From: JBFKOL01 sp041628815
GTDB lineage: Bacteria > Bacteroidota > Bacteroidia > Chitinophagales > Saprospiraceae
DNA length: 51,787 bases
Assembly (NCBI GenBank): GCA_041628815.1
Contig: JBFKOL010000001.1
Location: 1 to 51,787 of the forward strand
Reading direction: 5' to 3'
The notes beneath the pieces are model-generated. The model did not search any database. It had not been told where the DNA came from and worked only from the letters and a program-made list of their open reading frames with translations. The translations under genes were made by a program, and so were the position numbers. This document shows positions 42,719 through 50,967 of the stretch, one piece after another; positions within the stretch are counted from its first letter, which is position 1, and the number at the start of each line of letters is the position of its first letter.

Positions 42719-43809
42719 AAGTCCTTTTCATACTGGAATATTTTCATCCCCATATAGGAGGAGTCGAAACACTTTTCAAGCATCTCACCGAATCACTGGT
42801 ACAAAAAGGTGTCGATGTAGTCGTGGTGACCAACAAATATCATTCGAAGTTGCCATTCCACGAAGACATAAATGGAGTACGCATATACAGGTACCCTTTC
42901 AAAAACCGATACATATTCACATTCCTCGGATGGATACCAGCATTAAAATGGGCAAGATCAGCTGATATCATTCACTCGACATCCTACAATGCTGCATTCC
43001 CGGCATGGCTGGCAGCTAAACTTCTTCGGAAAAAGAAATTGATCACGTTCCACGAATTTTGGGGTAAAACCTGGTTTGAACTTCCTTTTTTGTCGAGGTT
43101 CTCAGCGTACCTGCATCATATTATGGAGCGGTTGATTATCTACTTTGCATTTGATCACTACGTGGCGGTTTCTGACTTCACGATGGCGGCTTTGCGGGAA
43201 GCTGGTGTTCCCGCGGACAGAATATCCAGGATATACAATGGAATACCTGCAAGAACTGAACTTTCTCCAAAACCAGATAGGCCGGCGGGCAGTACTTTTC
43301 GATTTTTATATTTTGGAAGGTTGAGCTATTCCAAAGGGTTGGATGTTCTCATCAGGGCGGCTGGTCAGTTGAAGCAGTGGGATGAGTCCTTTGCAGTGGA
43401 GGTAGTTACCTCACCCGGTCCCACGTGGATGTTGAGGGCTGTAAAGCGCATGGCTGATGAAGAGTCATTGGGTGATTGTATCAGTTGGTATTTTGAGCTT
43501 CCGGGCGATGAACTTAGGAAAAAGATACAGAGTTCAGATGCGGTTGTAATCCCGTCCTACAGCGAAGGTTTTTGCTTTGCCGCTGTGGAGACGATAGATC
43601 TTGGCACGCCTGTCGTGTCTTCAGGCAGGGGAGCCCTGAAAGAAGTCGTTTCAGGGAAATACGTCGAAGCAGAGAAATTAACCCCTGTCGAGTTGGCAAG
43701 GGCCATGCAGAAGGCGATAAATGGAGACTGGTCCGTCAGGATGCCCATTAATTTTCCTCTTGAGACTACCATCGAAGAGTATATGCAGCTATACAGTGTA
43801 ATCAGGTAG
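42715..43809 (+). CDS. GT4-family glycosyltransferase
   Basis: 364 residues of a GT-B fold enzyme. The N-terminus has LFILEYFHPHIGGVETLFKHL, the G-G-V-E motif of the GT4 family. A linker around residue 190-200 (LYFGRLSYSKGLDVLIRAA) begins the C-terminal nucleotide-binding domain, which carries VIPSYSEGFCFAAVETIDLGTPVVSS, the E-x7-E retaining-transferase motif. It should act at the cytoplasmic face of the membrane on a lipid-linked glycan. It is coupled to the DUF2304 gene. Its TAG stop directly abuts the radC stop on the other strand with no spacer. Confidence 0.92.
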   Translation: MKVLFILEYFHPHIGGVETLFKHLTESLVQKGVDVVVVTNKYHSKLPFHEDINGVRIYRYPFKNRYIFTFLGWIPALKWARSADIIHSTSYNAAFPAWLAAKLLRKKKLITFHEFWGKTWFELPFLSRFSAYLHHIMERLIIYFAFDHYVAVSDFTMAALREAGVPADRISRIYNGIPARTELSPKPDRPAGSTFRFLYFGRLSYSKGLDVLIRAAGQLKQWDESFAVEVVTSPGPTWMLRAVKRMADEESLGDCISWYFELPGDELRKKIQSSDAVVIPSYSEGFCFAAVETIDLGTPVVSSGRGALKEVVSGKYVEAEKLTPVELARAMQKAINGDWSVRMPINFPLETTIEEYMQLYSVIR

Positions 43810-44496
43810 TCAGATCATGCCTTCATCTGCAAAACTTAGATAGTACCCATTCCCCACAATCAGGTGATCAAGTACTTTCACTTCCAATAATTTTCCAGCT
43901 TCTACCACCTTACGCGTAAGCTGTATGTCCTCTTTGCTGGGAGAAAGATTGCCGGATGGATGATTGTGAAATAAGATTATCGAGGAAGCCGATCTTAAAA
44001 GTGACCGGTTGAATATAATCTTGGGATCCACGACGGTCGCTGATATGCCACCTGCGCTTATGCGTTCTTTGCTGAGGATCTGATTCCGTCTGTTGAGACA
44101 AGCGATCCAGAATTCTTCATGGCCCAGGTCTGCAAGAAATGGACCCAGGAGATTGTACGCATCACTGCTTGAAGATATCACGGCCCGGGAGGATACCGGC
44201 GTCATCAGTTTTCTCCTGCCCAACTCCATGGCCGCGACGAGCGATACAGATTTTGCGAGCCCCATGCCTTTAAACTGTCTGAAGAAATCCAGCGACTTGC
44301 TACCGAGCTCACCGAGACCACCAGAGTCCTGAAGAATCCTTTGAGCCAAAGATAACGCAGACTCCTCCCGTGAGCCAGAACCAATCAATATGGCCAGCAA
44401 TTCTGCCGTAGAAAGGTATTCTTTACCCTTTTGAACCAACTTCTCTCTTGGCCTTTCATCTTCGCTCCAATCCTTGATGGGTTTTTCTGATTTCAT
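43810..44496 (-). CDS. radC: RadC family JAB/MPN-domain protein
   Basis: 228 residues, the normal length. Residues about 1-100 hold the helix-hairpin-helix-like UPF0758 region (ELLAILIGSG), and the C-terminal half is the JAMM domain with the metal motif FHNHPSGNLSPSKEDIQL. Despite its name, the protein's role in DNA repair is not established; a metalloprotease-like or nuclease role has been suggested for the family. It is on its own, tail-to-tail with the glycosyltransferase. Confidence 0.95.
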   Translation of the reverse strand: MKSEKPIKDWSEDERPREKLVQKGKEYLSTAELLAILIGSGSREESALSLAQRILQDSGGLGELGSKSLDFFRQFKGMGLAKSVSLVAAMELGRRKLMTPVSSRAVISSSSDAYNLLGPFLADLGHEEFWIACLNRRNQILSKERISAGGISATVVDPKIIFNRSLLRSASSIILFHNHPSGNLSPSKEDIQLTRKVVEAGKLLEVKVLDHLIVGNGYYLSFADEGMI

Positions 44497-44706
44497 ATCC
44501 CTTGTAACCCATTCCTCAATATAGCTGATTGAGGTGACTATTTATAAAGTTCACCTTCACTTACTTTTTATCCTCTGAACCTGTCAGTAACCGAGTATGA
44601 TTTATTGTTGAAAGCGGCGGGAATCATAATCCGACAGAATCAGCCATTTGTGGACAAATACGGATGGGGCATCCTTCGCCGATTGACATAAAAGCTGGAA
44701 GCATTT

Positions 44707-44739
44707 AACTTGCCGACAGTTTAAAACTGTCGGCAAGTT
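44707..44739. repeat. 33-nt near-perfect palindrome
   Basis: Sixteen-base arms AACTTGCCGACAGTTT and AAACTGTCGGCAAGTT flank a single A. No T run follows directly on either strand, although a TTTTTTT lies 15 bp to the right. It could be a terminator-like hairpin, an operator, or the footprint of a mobile repeat. Confidence 0.85.
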
Positions 44740-44854
44740 CCGCAGATCTGTCTATTTTTTTGGGTATGGAGCATGGTGTTTAGGATCCATGTTATTGATA
44801 GAAAATTGAATGGGTCATTTTCAACCATCCATTCAGCAAGTTCAATTTAGAACC

Positions 44855-44883
44855 TTGATGCAGTGGTCTCAGTTCTAATTTTG
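44855..44883 (+). promoter_or_regulatory. Bacteroidota-type promoter of the decarboxylase operon
   Basis: TTG at 44855-44857 and TAATTTTG at 44876-44883 are separated by 18 bp, matching the -33/-7 consensus TTG...TAnnTTTG. Transcription would begin near 44890, leaving a leader of about 20 nt before the ATG at 44913. Confidence 0.7.
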
Positions 44884-44912
44884 TACTTTACGATACTTTA
44901 AGACTGAGGTAT

Positions 44913-45197
44913 ATGAATCCGGAATTACAACAAGCTGTCACCATTCTTCTGGTGGGGATGTCTACCGTATTCTTTATTCTTCTTTTGGTAGTCATTTCCG
45001 CACGCGTCATCATAGCACTGACCAACAGATTCACTGTAAATGAAGAAATACGGATACAGGGCAGGACAGTAAGGGCAGCGTCTCCCAGGTCCCACCTGCC
45101 GTCGCATCACCAGAAAGTGATTCATCTCTCGGTACAACAACTATCGGGTGGGTTGGGTGTGATAGAACATATAGAAAAATTGGGTAAGACAGAATGA
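44913..45197 (+). CDS. oadG: OadG-type small gamma subunit of a sodium-pumping decarboxylase
   Basis: 94 residues: a short N-terminus, one membrane helix (AVTILLVGMSTVFFILLLVVISARV, about residues 8-32) with the G-M-x-x-V-F signature of OadG, and a polar tail. In known complexes this subunit anchors the biotin-carrying alpha subunit to the membrane beta subunit. It overlaps the alpha gene by four bases (ATGA). It is preceded by a good promoter and is therefore the first gene of the operon. Confidence 0.85.
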   Translation: MNPELQQAVTILLVGMSTVFFILLLVVISARVIIALTNRFTVNEEIRIQGRTVRAASPRSHLPSHHQKVIHLSVQQLSGGLGVIEHIEKLGKTE

Positions 45198-47029
45198 TGC
45201 GCAAAGAAATCAAGTTTTGCCTGGTTTACAGGGATATGTGGCAGGCATCGGGTAAGTATATGCCCAGGGCCGATCAACTTGAAGAGGTGGCCCCCGCGAT
45301 CATTGAGATGGATTGTTTTACGCGTGTGGAGACCAATGGCGGAGGTTTTGAACAGATCAACCTGTTATACGGAGAAAACCCAAACTTGTCTGTCAGGAGA
45401 TGGACGGCTGCCTTTAACAAGGTGGGTATTCAAACCCAGATGCTCGAGCGTGGATTGAACGGCATCCGGATGAGTCCGGTTCCACTGGATGTGAGGAAAT
45501 TGATGTTTTACGTAAAAAAGAAACAAGGCACCGATATATCTCGCTCTTTCGATGGATTGAACAATCCCCAGAATCTCGAATACTCCTTTCAGTATGCAAG
45601 GGAAGGTGGAATGATAGCCCAGGGTGCATTGAGCCTCACATTCTCGCCAATACATACAGTTGATTATTATATTGAGCTTGCCGATTCATTTATTGATCTT
45701 GGGGCACAGGAGATTTGCATAAAGGACATGGCCGGTATCGGCAGACCGGTGTCCATAGGTAAAATCATCAACGGTATCCGAAAAAGGCATCCCGAGATTA
45801 TTATACAATATCACGGTCATTCTACGCCTGGATTTTCCATAGCTTCTTCGCTGGAGGCAGCGCGCAATGGGGCCGATATCATCGATGTGGGTATGGAACC
45901 ATTGTCGTGGGGAACCGGCCATGCAGATCTTCTTTCGGTCCATGCCATGCTGAAAGATGCCGGTTTTGTCCTGCCAAAAGTCAACATGGATGCCTATATG
46001 GAGGTGAGGAGACTGACCCAGAAATTCATTGATGATTTCTTAGGATACTACATCAACCCCAGGAACCGGTACATGAATTCGCTCATTATTGGTCCTGGTT
46101 TACCGGGGGGTATGATGGGAAGTTTGATGGCTGACCTGGAAAAGAATCTGGCCAGCCTCAACCGTTGGATGGATAAAAATGGAAAACCTCACGTCACCCA
46201 AGATAAATTGCTCAATGAACTTTTCAAGGAAGTAGAATTCATTTGGCCCAAGATGGGATACCCACCGTTGGTTACACCGTTCAGCCAATATGTGAAGAAC
46301 ACTGCCTTGATGAATGTCATGCAGATGTATAAGGGAAAGGAAAGGTGGAGCATGATTGACGAAAATACCTGGAACATGTTGTTGGGCAGGTCGGGTCAAT
46401 TGCCTGGTGGGCTGGCTCCGGAACTGGTCGAACTGGCCAAGTCGCTGGGGAAGGAATTTTACGGTGACAATCCCCAGAAGTTGTATCCCAATCAGCTGCC
46501 AGAGTTCGAACGCCAGATGCGAGAAGCTCAATGGTCAGAGGGACAGGATCGCGAGGAATTGATGGAATTTGCCATGCATCCTAAGCAGTATGAAGATTTT
46601 AAATCCGGCAAGGCGAAAGAAAAGTTCGAAGAAGACTTGATGAAAAGGAAGCAAGTTCAGATGGAAGTGACAGGGCCTGCTAAGCCTACGGATTTAATTA
46701 TTGAAGTGGAAGGTGCTCGGTATGCCGTAAAAGTCGCATATGGCGACGATAAGCTACAAGATCAAAAAGACGCGCCCGCAACATCAACTACAAAAAGCTA
46801 TCAGACGATTGTTTCCCCGCTGGAAGGGAAATTCCTCATTTCGGATGGTAAATCAGGCCCGGTTATTCGATTGGGTGACCGTATTGTCAAGGGCGACATC
46901 ATCGGCTATGTGGAATCCATGAAAGTCCTCAATGCCATATCTGCAGACAAAGAAGGAATAGTCACGGAAATTGTGGCCCGCGACGGGGAGGACATTTTCG
47001 AAGATGACGTCATTGTCAAACTGGAATGA
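45194..47029 (+). CDS. oadA: Decarboxylase alpha subunit: carboxyltransferase (HMGL-like) plus biotinyl domain
   Basis: 611 residues. An HMGL-like TIM barrel spans about residues 1-290, recognisable by FTRVETNGGGFEQ, FDGLNNPQNL, CIKDMAG and YHGHSTPG. A conserved carboxylase region follows (GPGLPGGMMGSL), and the last about 75 residues form a biotinyl domain with the modified Lys in YVESMKVLNA. This is the layout of oxaloacetate decarboxylase alpha and pyruvate carboxylase subunit B. The start is unusual: the near-universal R-D-A-H-Q motif at the barrel entrance reads YRDMWQASGKYM, and HxHDT reads HGHST. Substrate may thus differ from oxaloacetate. It is coupled to OadG and OadB by 4-base overlaps. 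Confidence 0.9.
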   Translation: MMRKEIKFCLVYRDMWQASGKYMPRADQLEEVAPAIIEMDCFTRVETNGGGFEQINLLYGENPNLSVRRWTAAFNKVGIQTQMLERGLNGIRMSPVPLDVRKLMFYVKKKQGTDISRSFDGLNNPQNLEYSFQYAREGGMIAQGALSLTFSPIHTVDYYIELADSFIDLGAQEICIKDMAGIGRPVSIGKIINGIRKRHPEIIIQYHGHSTPGFSIASSLEAARNGADIIDVGMEPLSWGTGHADLLSVHAMLKDAGFVLPKVNMDAYMEVRRLTQKFIDDFLGYYINPRNRYMNSLIIGPGLPGGMMGSLMADLEKNLASLNRWMDKNGKPHVTQDKLLNELFKEVEFIWPKMGYPPLVTPFSQYVKNTALMNVMQMYKGKERWSMIDENTWNMLLGRSGQLPGGLAPELVELAKSLGKEFYGDNPQKLYPNQLPEFERQMREAQWSEGQDREELMEFAMHPKQYEDFKSGKAKEKFEEDLMKRKQVQMEVTGPAKPTDLIIEVEGARYAVKVAYGDDKLQDQKDAPATSTTKSYQTIVSPLEGKFLISDGKSGPVIRLGDRIVKGDIIGYVESMKVLNAISADKEGIVTEIVARDGEDIFEDDVIVKLE

Positions 47030-48234
47030 AGCCCTCCACAGGAATGGATAAGATCATCGAAATGACCGCTCTGAACGAACTGATTGCAGCCCCTGCAGGT
47101 CTGGTTATGTTGTTGATTGGTGCAGTGTTGCTATATCTCGGTATTTACAAAAGATACGAACCATTGCTCCTTGTACCCATCGGATTTGGCATAGTACTGG
47201 CCAATATACCAGGTGGCCAGATGGGTGTGATTACCGACAATGGCGATCTTTCTTCGATGCCCTTGACAGCCATAGCTGCCGATTACGGGATCATGAACAT
47301 GCTCTACTATGCTCTTATTAAAACGGGTTTGCTGCCACCACTGATATTTATGGGTGTCGGTGCGATGACAGACTTTGGCCCCATGTTGCGCAACCTTAGG
47401 TTGGCATTTTTCGGTGCTGCGGCACAATTGGGTATTTTCACGGTCTTGATTGGTGCGGTGTTCCTGGGATTTAGTACGAAAGAGGCTGGTGCTTTGGGTA
47501 TTATTGGCGGAGCAGATGGTCCTACGGCTATTTATACCTCGATCATTCTGGCACCACATCTTCTTGGACCCATCGCCATAGCGGCCTACTCATATATGGC
47601 TCTTGTCCCGGTGATCATACCGCTGATCGTGAAATTTTCAGTATCGGAAAAGGAACTGCGCATCCACATGAAAAAGCAGGAAACGGGAAAAAGAAGCAAT
47701 TATGACATAAAGGATATGAAAAGGACAAAGGTTATTTTTCCTATCGCCCTGACCATTGTAATCGCGTTATTGGTGCCAACAGCAACGCCTTTGGTGGGTA
47801 TGTTGTTATTTGGCAACCTGGTCAAGGAAATTGGTTCTGACACCAATCGCTTGTTCAAGGCTGCCTCGGAGACCATAATGAATACTTCCACGATATTTCT
47901 GGGTTTGACTGTTGGTGCGACAATGACGTCTTCCACATTTATGAACCAGGAAACACTTTTTATCATTGCAGGCGGGTTTCTCGCATTCTCCATTTCTGTT
48001 TTTGGGGGAATTCTTGCAGTCAAGATTTACAATCTTTGGTCTGACAGAAAGATCAATCCTTTAATCGGGGCAACCGGGTTGAGTGCCGTACCGATGGCTT
48101 CAAGAGTGGCCAATGAAATCGCCCTTCGCTATGACTCCACCAATCACATCCTTCAATATGCCATGTCGAGCAATATTTCCGGTGTCATAGGATCGGCTGT
48201 TGCAGCAGGAGTGTTGATTTCATATCTCGGCTGA
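47026..48234 (+). CDS. oadB: OadB/MmdB/GcdB-type membrane beta subunit of a sodium-pumping decarboxylase
   Basis: 402 residues, about nine to eleven hydrophobic segments. IPLGFG-like LVPIGFGIVLANIPG, MGVGAMTDFGPML, IGGADGPTAIY and GATGLSAVPMASRV are hallmarks of the family; the G-G-A-D-G-P-T stretch carries the Asp needed for decarboxylation-linked Na+ transport. The subunit takes carboxybiotin from the alpha subunit, releases CO2 and pumps sodium out across the inner membrane. The start overlaps the alpha gene by four bases. It completes the OadG-A-B operon. Confidence 0.93.
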   Translation: MKPSTGMDKIIEMTALNELIAAPAGLVMLLIGAVLLYLGIYKRYEPLLLVPIGFGIVLANIPGGQMGVITDNGDLSSMPLTAIAADYGIMNMLYYALIKTGLLPPLIFMGVGAMTDFGPMLRNLRLAFFGAAAQLGIFTVLIGAVFLGFSTKEAGALGIIGGADGPTAIYTSIILAPHLLGPIAIAAYSYMALVPVIIPLIVKFSVSEKELRIHMKKQETGKRSNYDIKDMKRTKVIFPIALTIVIALLVPTATPLVGMLLFGNLVKEIGSDTNRLFKAASETIMNTSTIFLGLTVGATMTSSTFMNQETLFIIAGGFLAFSISVFGGILAVKIYNLWSDRKINPLIGATGLSAVPMASRVANEIALRYDSTNHILQYAMSSNISGVIGSAVAAGVLISYLG

Positions 48235-48280
48235 CAACCATCTAAAGAACTTCGTAACAGAATAATGCGTTATTAAAAGC

Positions 48281-49066
48281 ATGTCCCAACACCACTACAG
48301 TCTGGTATTTTCCGGTGGCGGAGCGAGGGGAGCATTTCAGATTGGAGTATGGAATGCCCTTAGAGCTATGCACATGGAGTCAAGGATTCGTCACGTTTTT
48401 GGCACTTCAGTTGGAGCCGTGAATGGAGCTGCATTTGTCCAGGGTGACTACGAACTGGCACGGGAAATATGGAAACATCTTGACTATGACAGGGTATTTG
48501 CAGATGCTAAACTGGCCAAATCCCGCAGGCGATCTAGAAAGTACTATTATGCGCTGGCAAGAGCCGTTTTGCGGGACAAGGGATTGAATGTCGAACCTCT
48601 CAAAGATCTCCTGAGAAGTGAAATAGACGAAACCAAAATTCGCGAATCACCCCTTCAATTTGGACTTGTCGTTTACGATGTTTCAATGCGATCACCCCGG
48701 TATCTAACCAAGGAAATGATACCTGAAGGGAAGCTTGTGGAATACATCATAGCCAGTGCGACTTTCCCTCTTTTCCAGCCCCACAAAATAGATGATCACG
48801 TTTACATCGACGGTGGCGTGTATGACAACAGACCGCTTGATTTTGTTACCAATGAAGAAGAAGTAGAGTTGGTCATTTGTGTGGATGTCACCATAGCCCG
48901 GCATTTCTGGCCAAGGAAGAGAATCGAACGCGATGTCCCCATTCACTACATCCGCCCTTCTACGCTTTTGGGGAGCCCACTGGCATTCAGAAAGGAAAGG
49001 ATCGAAAAAAATATGCGTTTGGGATTTAAGGACGGCATGGAGCAATTAAAAAATTTCGTTAGGTGA
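48281..49066 (+). CDS. Patatin-like phospholipase / acyl hydrolase
   Basis: 261 residues. The oxyanion glycine loop FSGGGARGAFQIGV is near residue 10, the nucleophile Ser lies in GTSVGAVNGAAF (G-x-S-x-G), and the catalytic Asp in VYIDGGVYDNRPLD (D-G-G). All dyad elements are present. There is no signal peptide, so it probably acts on membrane lipid from the cytoplasmic side, though related proteins can be exported. It lies 46 bp after oadB on the same strand and overlaps the asparaginase-like gene (opposite strand) by 8 bp. Confidence 0.92.
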   Translation: MSQHHYSLVFSGGGARGAFQIGVWNALRAMHMESRIRHVFGTSVGAVNGAAFVQGDYELAREIWKHLDYDRVFADAKLAKSRRRSRKYYYALARAVLRDKGLNVEPLKDLLRSEIDETKIRESPLQFGLVVYDVSMRSPRYLTKEMIPEGKLVEYIIASATFPLFQPHKIDDHVYIDGGVYDNRPLDFVTNEEEVELVICVDVTIARHFWPRKRIERDVPIHYIRPSTLLGSPLAFRKERIEKNMRLGFKDGMEQLKNFVR

Positions 49067-49550
49067 TGTACCTGAAAAGGCCGGTTTCTGGCTCTCTTTC
49101 AGCCTGATTTGCCGGTATCACAAGCCCATTCATAGCGATATAAACCCCATCCTTGAGAATTTGTACTGCTCCAAGTGCCATACCGAAATTGATGTCTGCA
49201 TCGCTGTCTTTGAATGTTTCCGGAAGGAAAGCACCTGTCAACACTACGCACCGGGTGATTCTTTTTGAAAGCCATTTACCGGTGTCGATCAAGGTATCTG
49301 TTCCATGAGTAACGATAACATATCCTGCGCCACAATCCCTGATGCACTCTTCAAGTTTGATAAGATCTTTTTCGTCAATATACTGGCTGTCTTTTCTGCA
49401 TGCCACCATAAAATGGACAGTGCCGCTAAACCGCGACCTACTAATGATTTGCCGTGCTGCTGGTTCCCCCAATTCGAAGGCAAAGCCTCCCCGCGATCTA
49501 GGGTAGCCCTTATCTATTGTTCCTCCAGTTTGAATAATAAAGAGTTCCAT
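49059..49550 (-). CDS. Single-domain asparaginase-like protein
   Basis: 163 residues that match only the N-terminal domain of L-asparaginases (complete enzymes have about 330). Both catalytic threonine motifs are visible: IIQTGGTIDKGY near the start and YVIVTHGTDTLIDTG near residue 85. The C-terminal domain is absent, and the stop follows an apparently complete domain (GLVIPANQAEREPETGLFRYIT), so it looks like a natural short family member, not a break. The reaction is uncertain because in full-length enzymes the second domain completes the dimer active site. Confidence 0.85.
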   Translation of the reverse strand: MELFIIQTGGTIDKGYPRSRGGFAFELGEPAARQIISRSRFSGTVHFMVACRKDSQYIDEKDLIKLEECIRDCGAGYVIVTHGTDTLIDTGKWLSKRITRCVVLTGAFLPETFKDSDADINFGMALGAVQILKDGVYIAMNGLVIPANQAEREPETGLFRYIT

Positions 49551-49665
49551 GAATCATTTCCAATTGATATTCCCTGGTAATGAACCCGTTGTACAAGCGT
49601 ATTCCAGTTTATGAATAAGGCAAGTTAAAAATTAAGTGTAGAGATTAAGCGTTCTTTCGCAGTTC

Positions 49666-49694
49666 AAAAAAAATCTCCCGGGATTCCCTCCCGG
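49666..49694 (-). terminator. Probable terminator after the methyltransferase gene
   Basis: On the minus strand CCGGGA and TCCCGG pair over 6 bp with a 5-nt loop, then GAGA and eight T. It lies just past the stop at 49702. Confidence 0.55.
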
Positions 49695-49701
49695 CGGCTG
49701 A

Positions 49702-50244
49702 CTATTGCGCCTGTTCCATCCTGAGGATCTTAAAGTGTGTGGTGAAGGGGTCCCTGTACGCTCTTACACTTCCACCATACGGAGGTTGATCATCATTGAG
49801 GGGAACATCGAACAACAACCCCGTAATGCGGTAATTATAACCAATAAGTTCGGCCATTTTGTGCACGTATTTAATTCTCTGAGAAGGGTGTAAAGCACAA
49901 AAAAAAGTTTGTTCGACAATCAGATCGTATGAACCTCTGTGATTAAAAAAATTCTCGTAGAGCAGGTAGTTTTCCGGAAAGGATGGTACCCGTCTGTGGA
50001 AAGCCTCCAGTGGAGTACTGGCAAGGTCCAGGATGTATATGTTGGTAAAGCCCTTTTGATGCAGATATTCCGCTTCATGCGCGTATCCGCAGCCAGGAAT
50101 GAGAATTTTCAATTGCGGTTGACTGATTTGGTCAAAATATGCTTTCAACAGTTGAGATATGATCCCAAGATCTCAACCCGTCGATCCGGTATCGCACAAC
50201 ATTTTCCAGAAATCACGGGGATGCTCTATCTCGGTAGTCTTCAC
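49702..50244 (-). pseudogene. TPMT-family methyltransferase interrupted by an in-frame TGA
   Basis: The intact-looking part (LKAYFDQISQPQLKILIPG onward) has the SAM motif ILIPGCGYAHEAEYL and the TPMT-type YDLIVEQTFFCALHPSQR. Its apparent start, a TTG at 50148, removes the conserved N-terminus. Reading on upstream in the same frame gives DFWKMLCDTGSTG, a TGA stop at 50173-50175, then DLGIISQLLKAYFDQI. In this family the residue after the STG stretch and before DLG is a conserved Trp, so a TGG codon seems to have become TGA. Above that the frame runs to a GTG at 50244 that overlaps the SDR stop (GTGA). The whole would be about 180 residues. Other genes here use TGA as stop, so it is not a recoded Trp. 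Either a recent nonsense mutation or a sequencing error. Confidence 0.8.
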
Positions 50245-50960
50245 TTGGATCGAGGAATGCTGGGTCGTACCTCAATCTTGCTGGGTAGTACCCTGGGATT
50301 CATCATGAGCAAATCCAATACCAATTGTCCGATATCTTCTGGCTGGATTTTCCATTCATCACCTGGAGAGGGAACGTTATCATTGAAATAGGTGGCTACG
50401 GAGCCGGGCATTATGGTCGATACCTTGACACCGTATTTGCGAAGGTCAAGCATTACGGCTTGCGTAAATCCAACAAGTCCAAATTTGCTGGCGTTGTAGG
50501 CTGACCCCTGCGCAAAAAAATTGGTGCCGGCCAGGCTTGCTATCGTGATAAAATATCCTCGTGATTTCTTCAAAGCGTCAACGGATGCCTTTATCGTATT
50601 AAAAGCTCCAGTTAGATTGATGTCAATTACTTCATTCCACTGAAGACTTGTTAGCTCTTCAATGGACGCAAAATGTCCGACCCCGGCATTGGCGATAGAT
50701 ACATCGAGCGAACCCCAGGTATCGAGACACTTGCTTACTGCTATCCTCTGCTCGTTGAGTCCACGGACATCGGCCTGGACGCCAATACACGTTCCACCAT
50801 TTAAGGCGTTTAATTTTTTCGAAGCCTCTTCGGCTGCCCGGGAGGACCGGGAAGTTATAACTACATTCATCCCGGCAGTCAGGAGTTTCTCTGCTATTCC
50901 AAATCCGATGCCTTTTGAACCACCTGTAACTAGGGCGTTTTTTCCAATTAGTTGTGTCAT
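50241..50960 (-). CDS. Short-chain dehydrogenase/reductase (SDR)
   Basis: I prefer the ATG at 50960 (MTQLIGKNALVTGGSKGIGFGIA), 239 residues; the frame can extend to 50987. The nucleotide-binding motif TGGSKGIG is at about residues 11-18, followed by NAG in IANAGVGHF, and the catalytic S-Y-K set in ITIASLAG and SAYNASKFGL. It is a classical NAD(P)-dependent alcohol/ketone oxidoreductase; VITSRSSR at the beta-2 end, with Arg/Ser, favours NADP(H). The substrate is not predictable. The start lies 7 bp after the lipoprotein gene stop, and its stop overlaps the methyltransferase GTG, so the three form a tight run. Confidence 0.93.
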   Translation of the reverse strand: MTQLIGKNALVTGGSKGIGFGIAEKLLTAGMNVVITSRSSRAAEEASKKLNALNGGTCIGVQADVRGLNEQRIAVSKCLDTWGSLDVSIANAGVGHFASIEELTSLQWNEVIDINLTGAFNTIKASVDALKKSRGYFITIASLAGTNFFAQGSAYNASKFGLVGFTQAVMLDLRKYGVKVSTIMPGSVATYFNDNVPSPGDEWKIQPEDIGQLVLDLLMMNPRVLPSKIEVRPSIPRSK

Positions 50961-50967
50961 AATCGTT

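Larger units (their letters stand above)
44497..44912. other. Intergenic region, about 415 bp, between radC and the decarboxylase operon
   Basis: Contains a 33-nt near-perfect palindrome (44707-44739) and a well-formed promoter for the downstream operon (44855-44883). No frame looks coding. Confidence 0.6.

Noticed and set aside
45365..45655. Minus-strand frame inside the decarboxylase alpha gene
   Set aside because: Antisense shadow of a clearly conserved protein.
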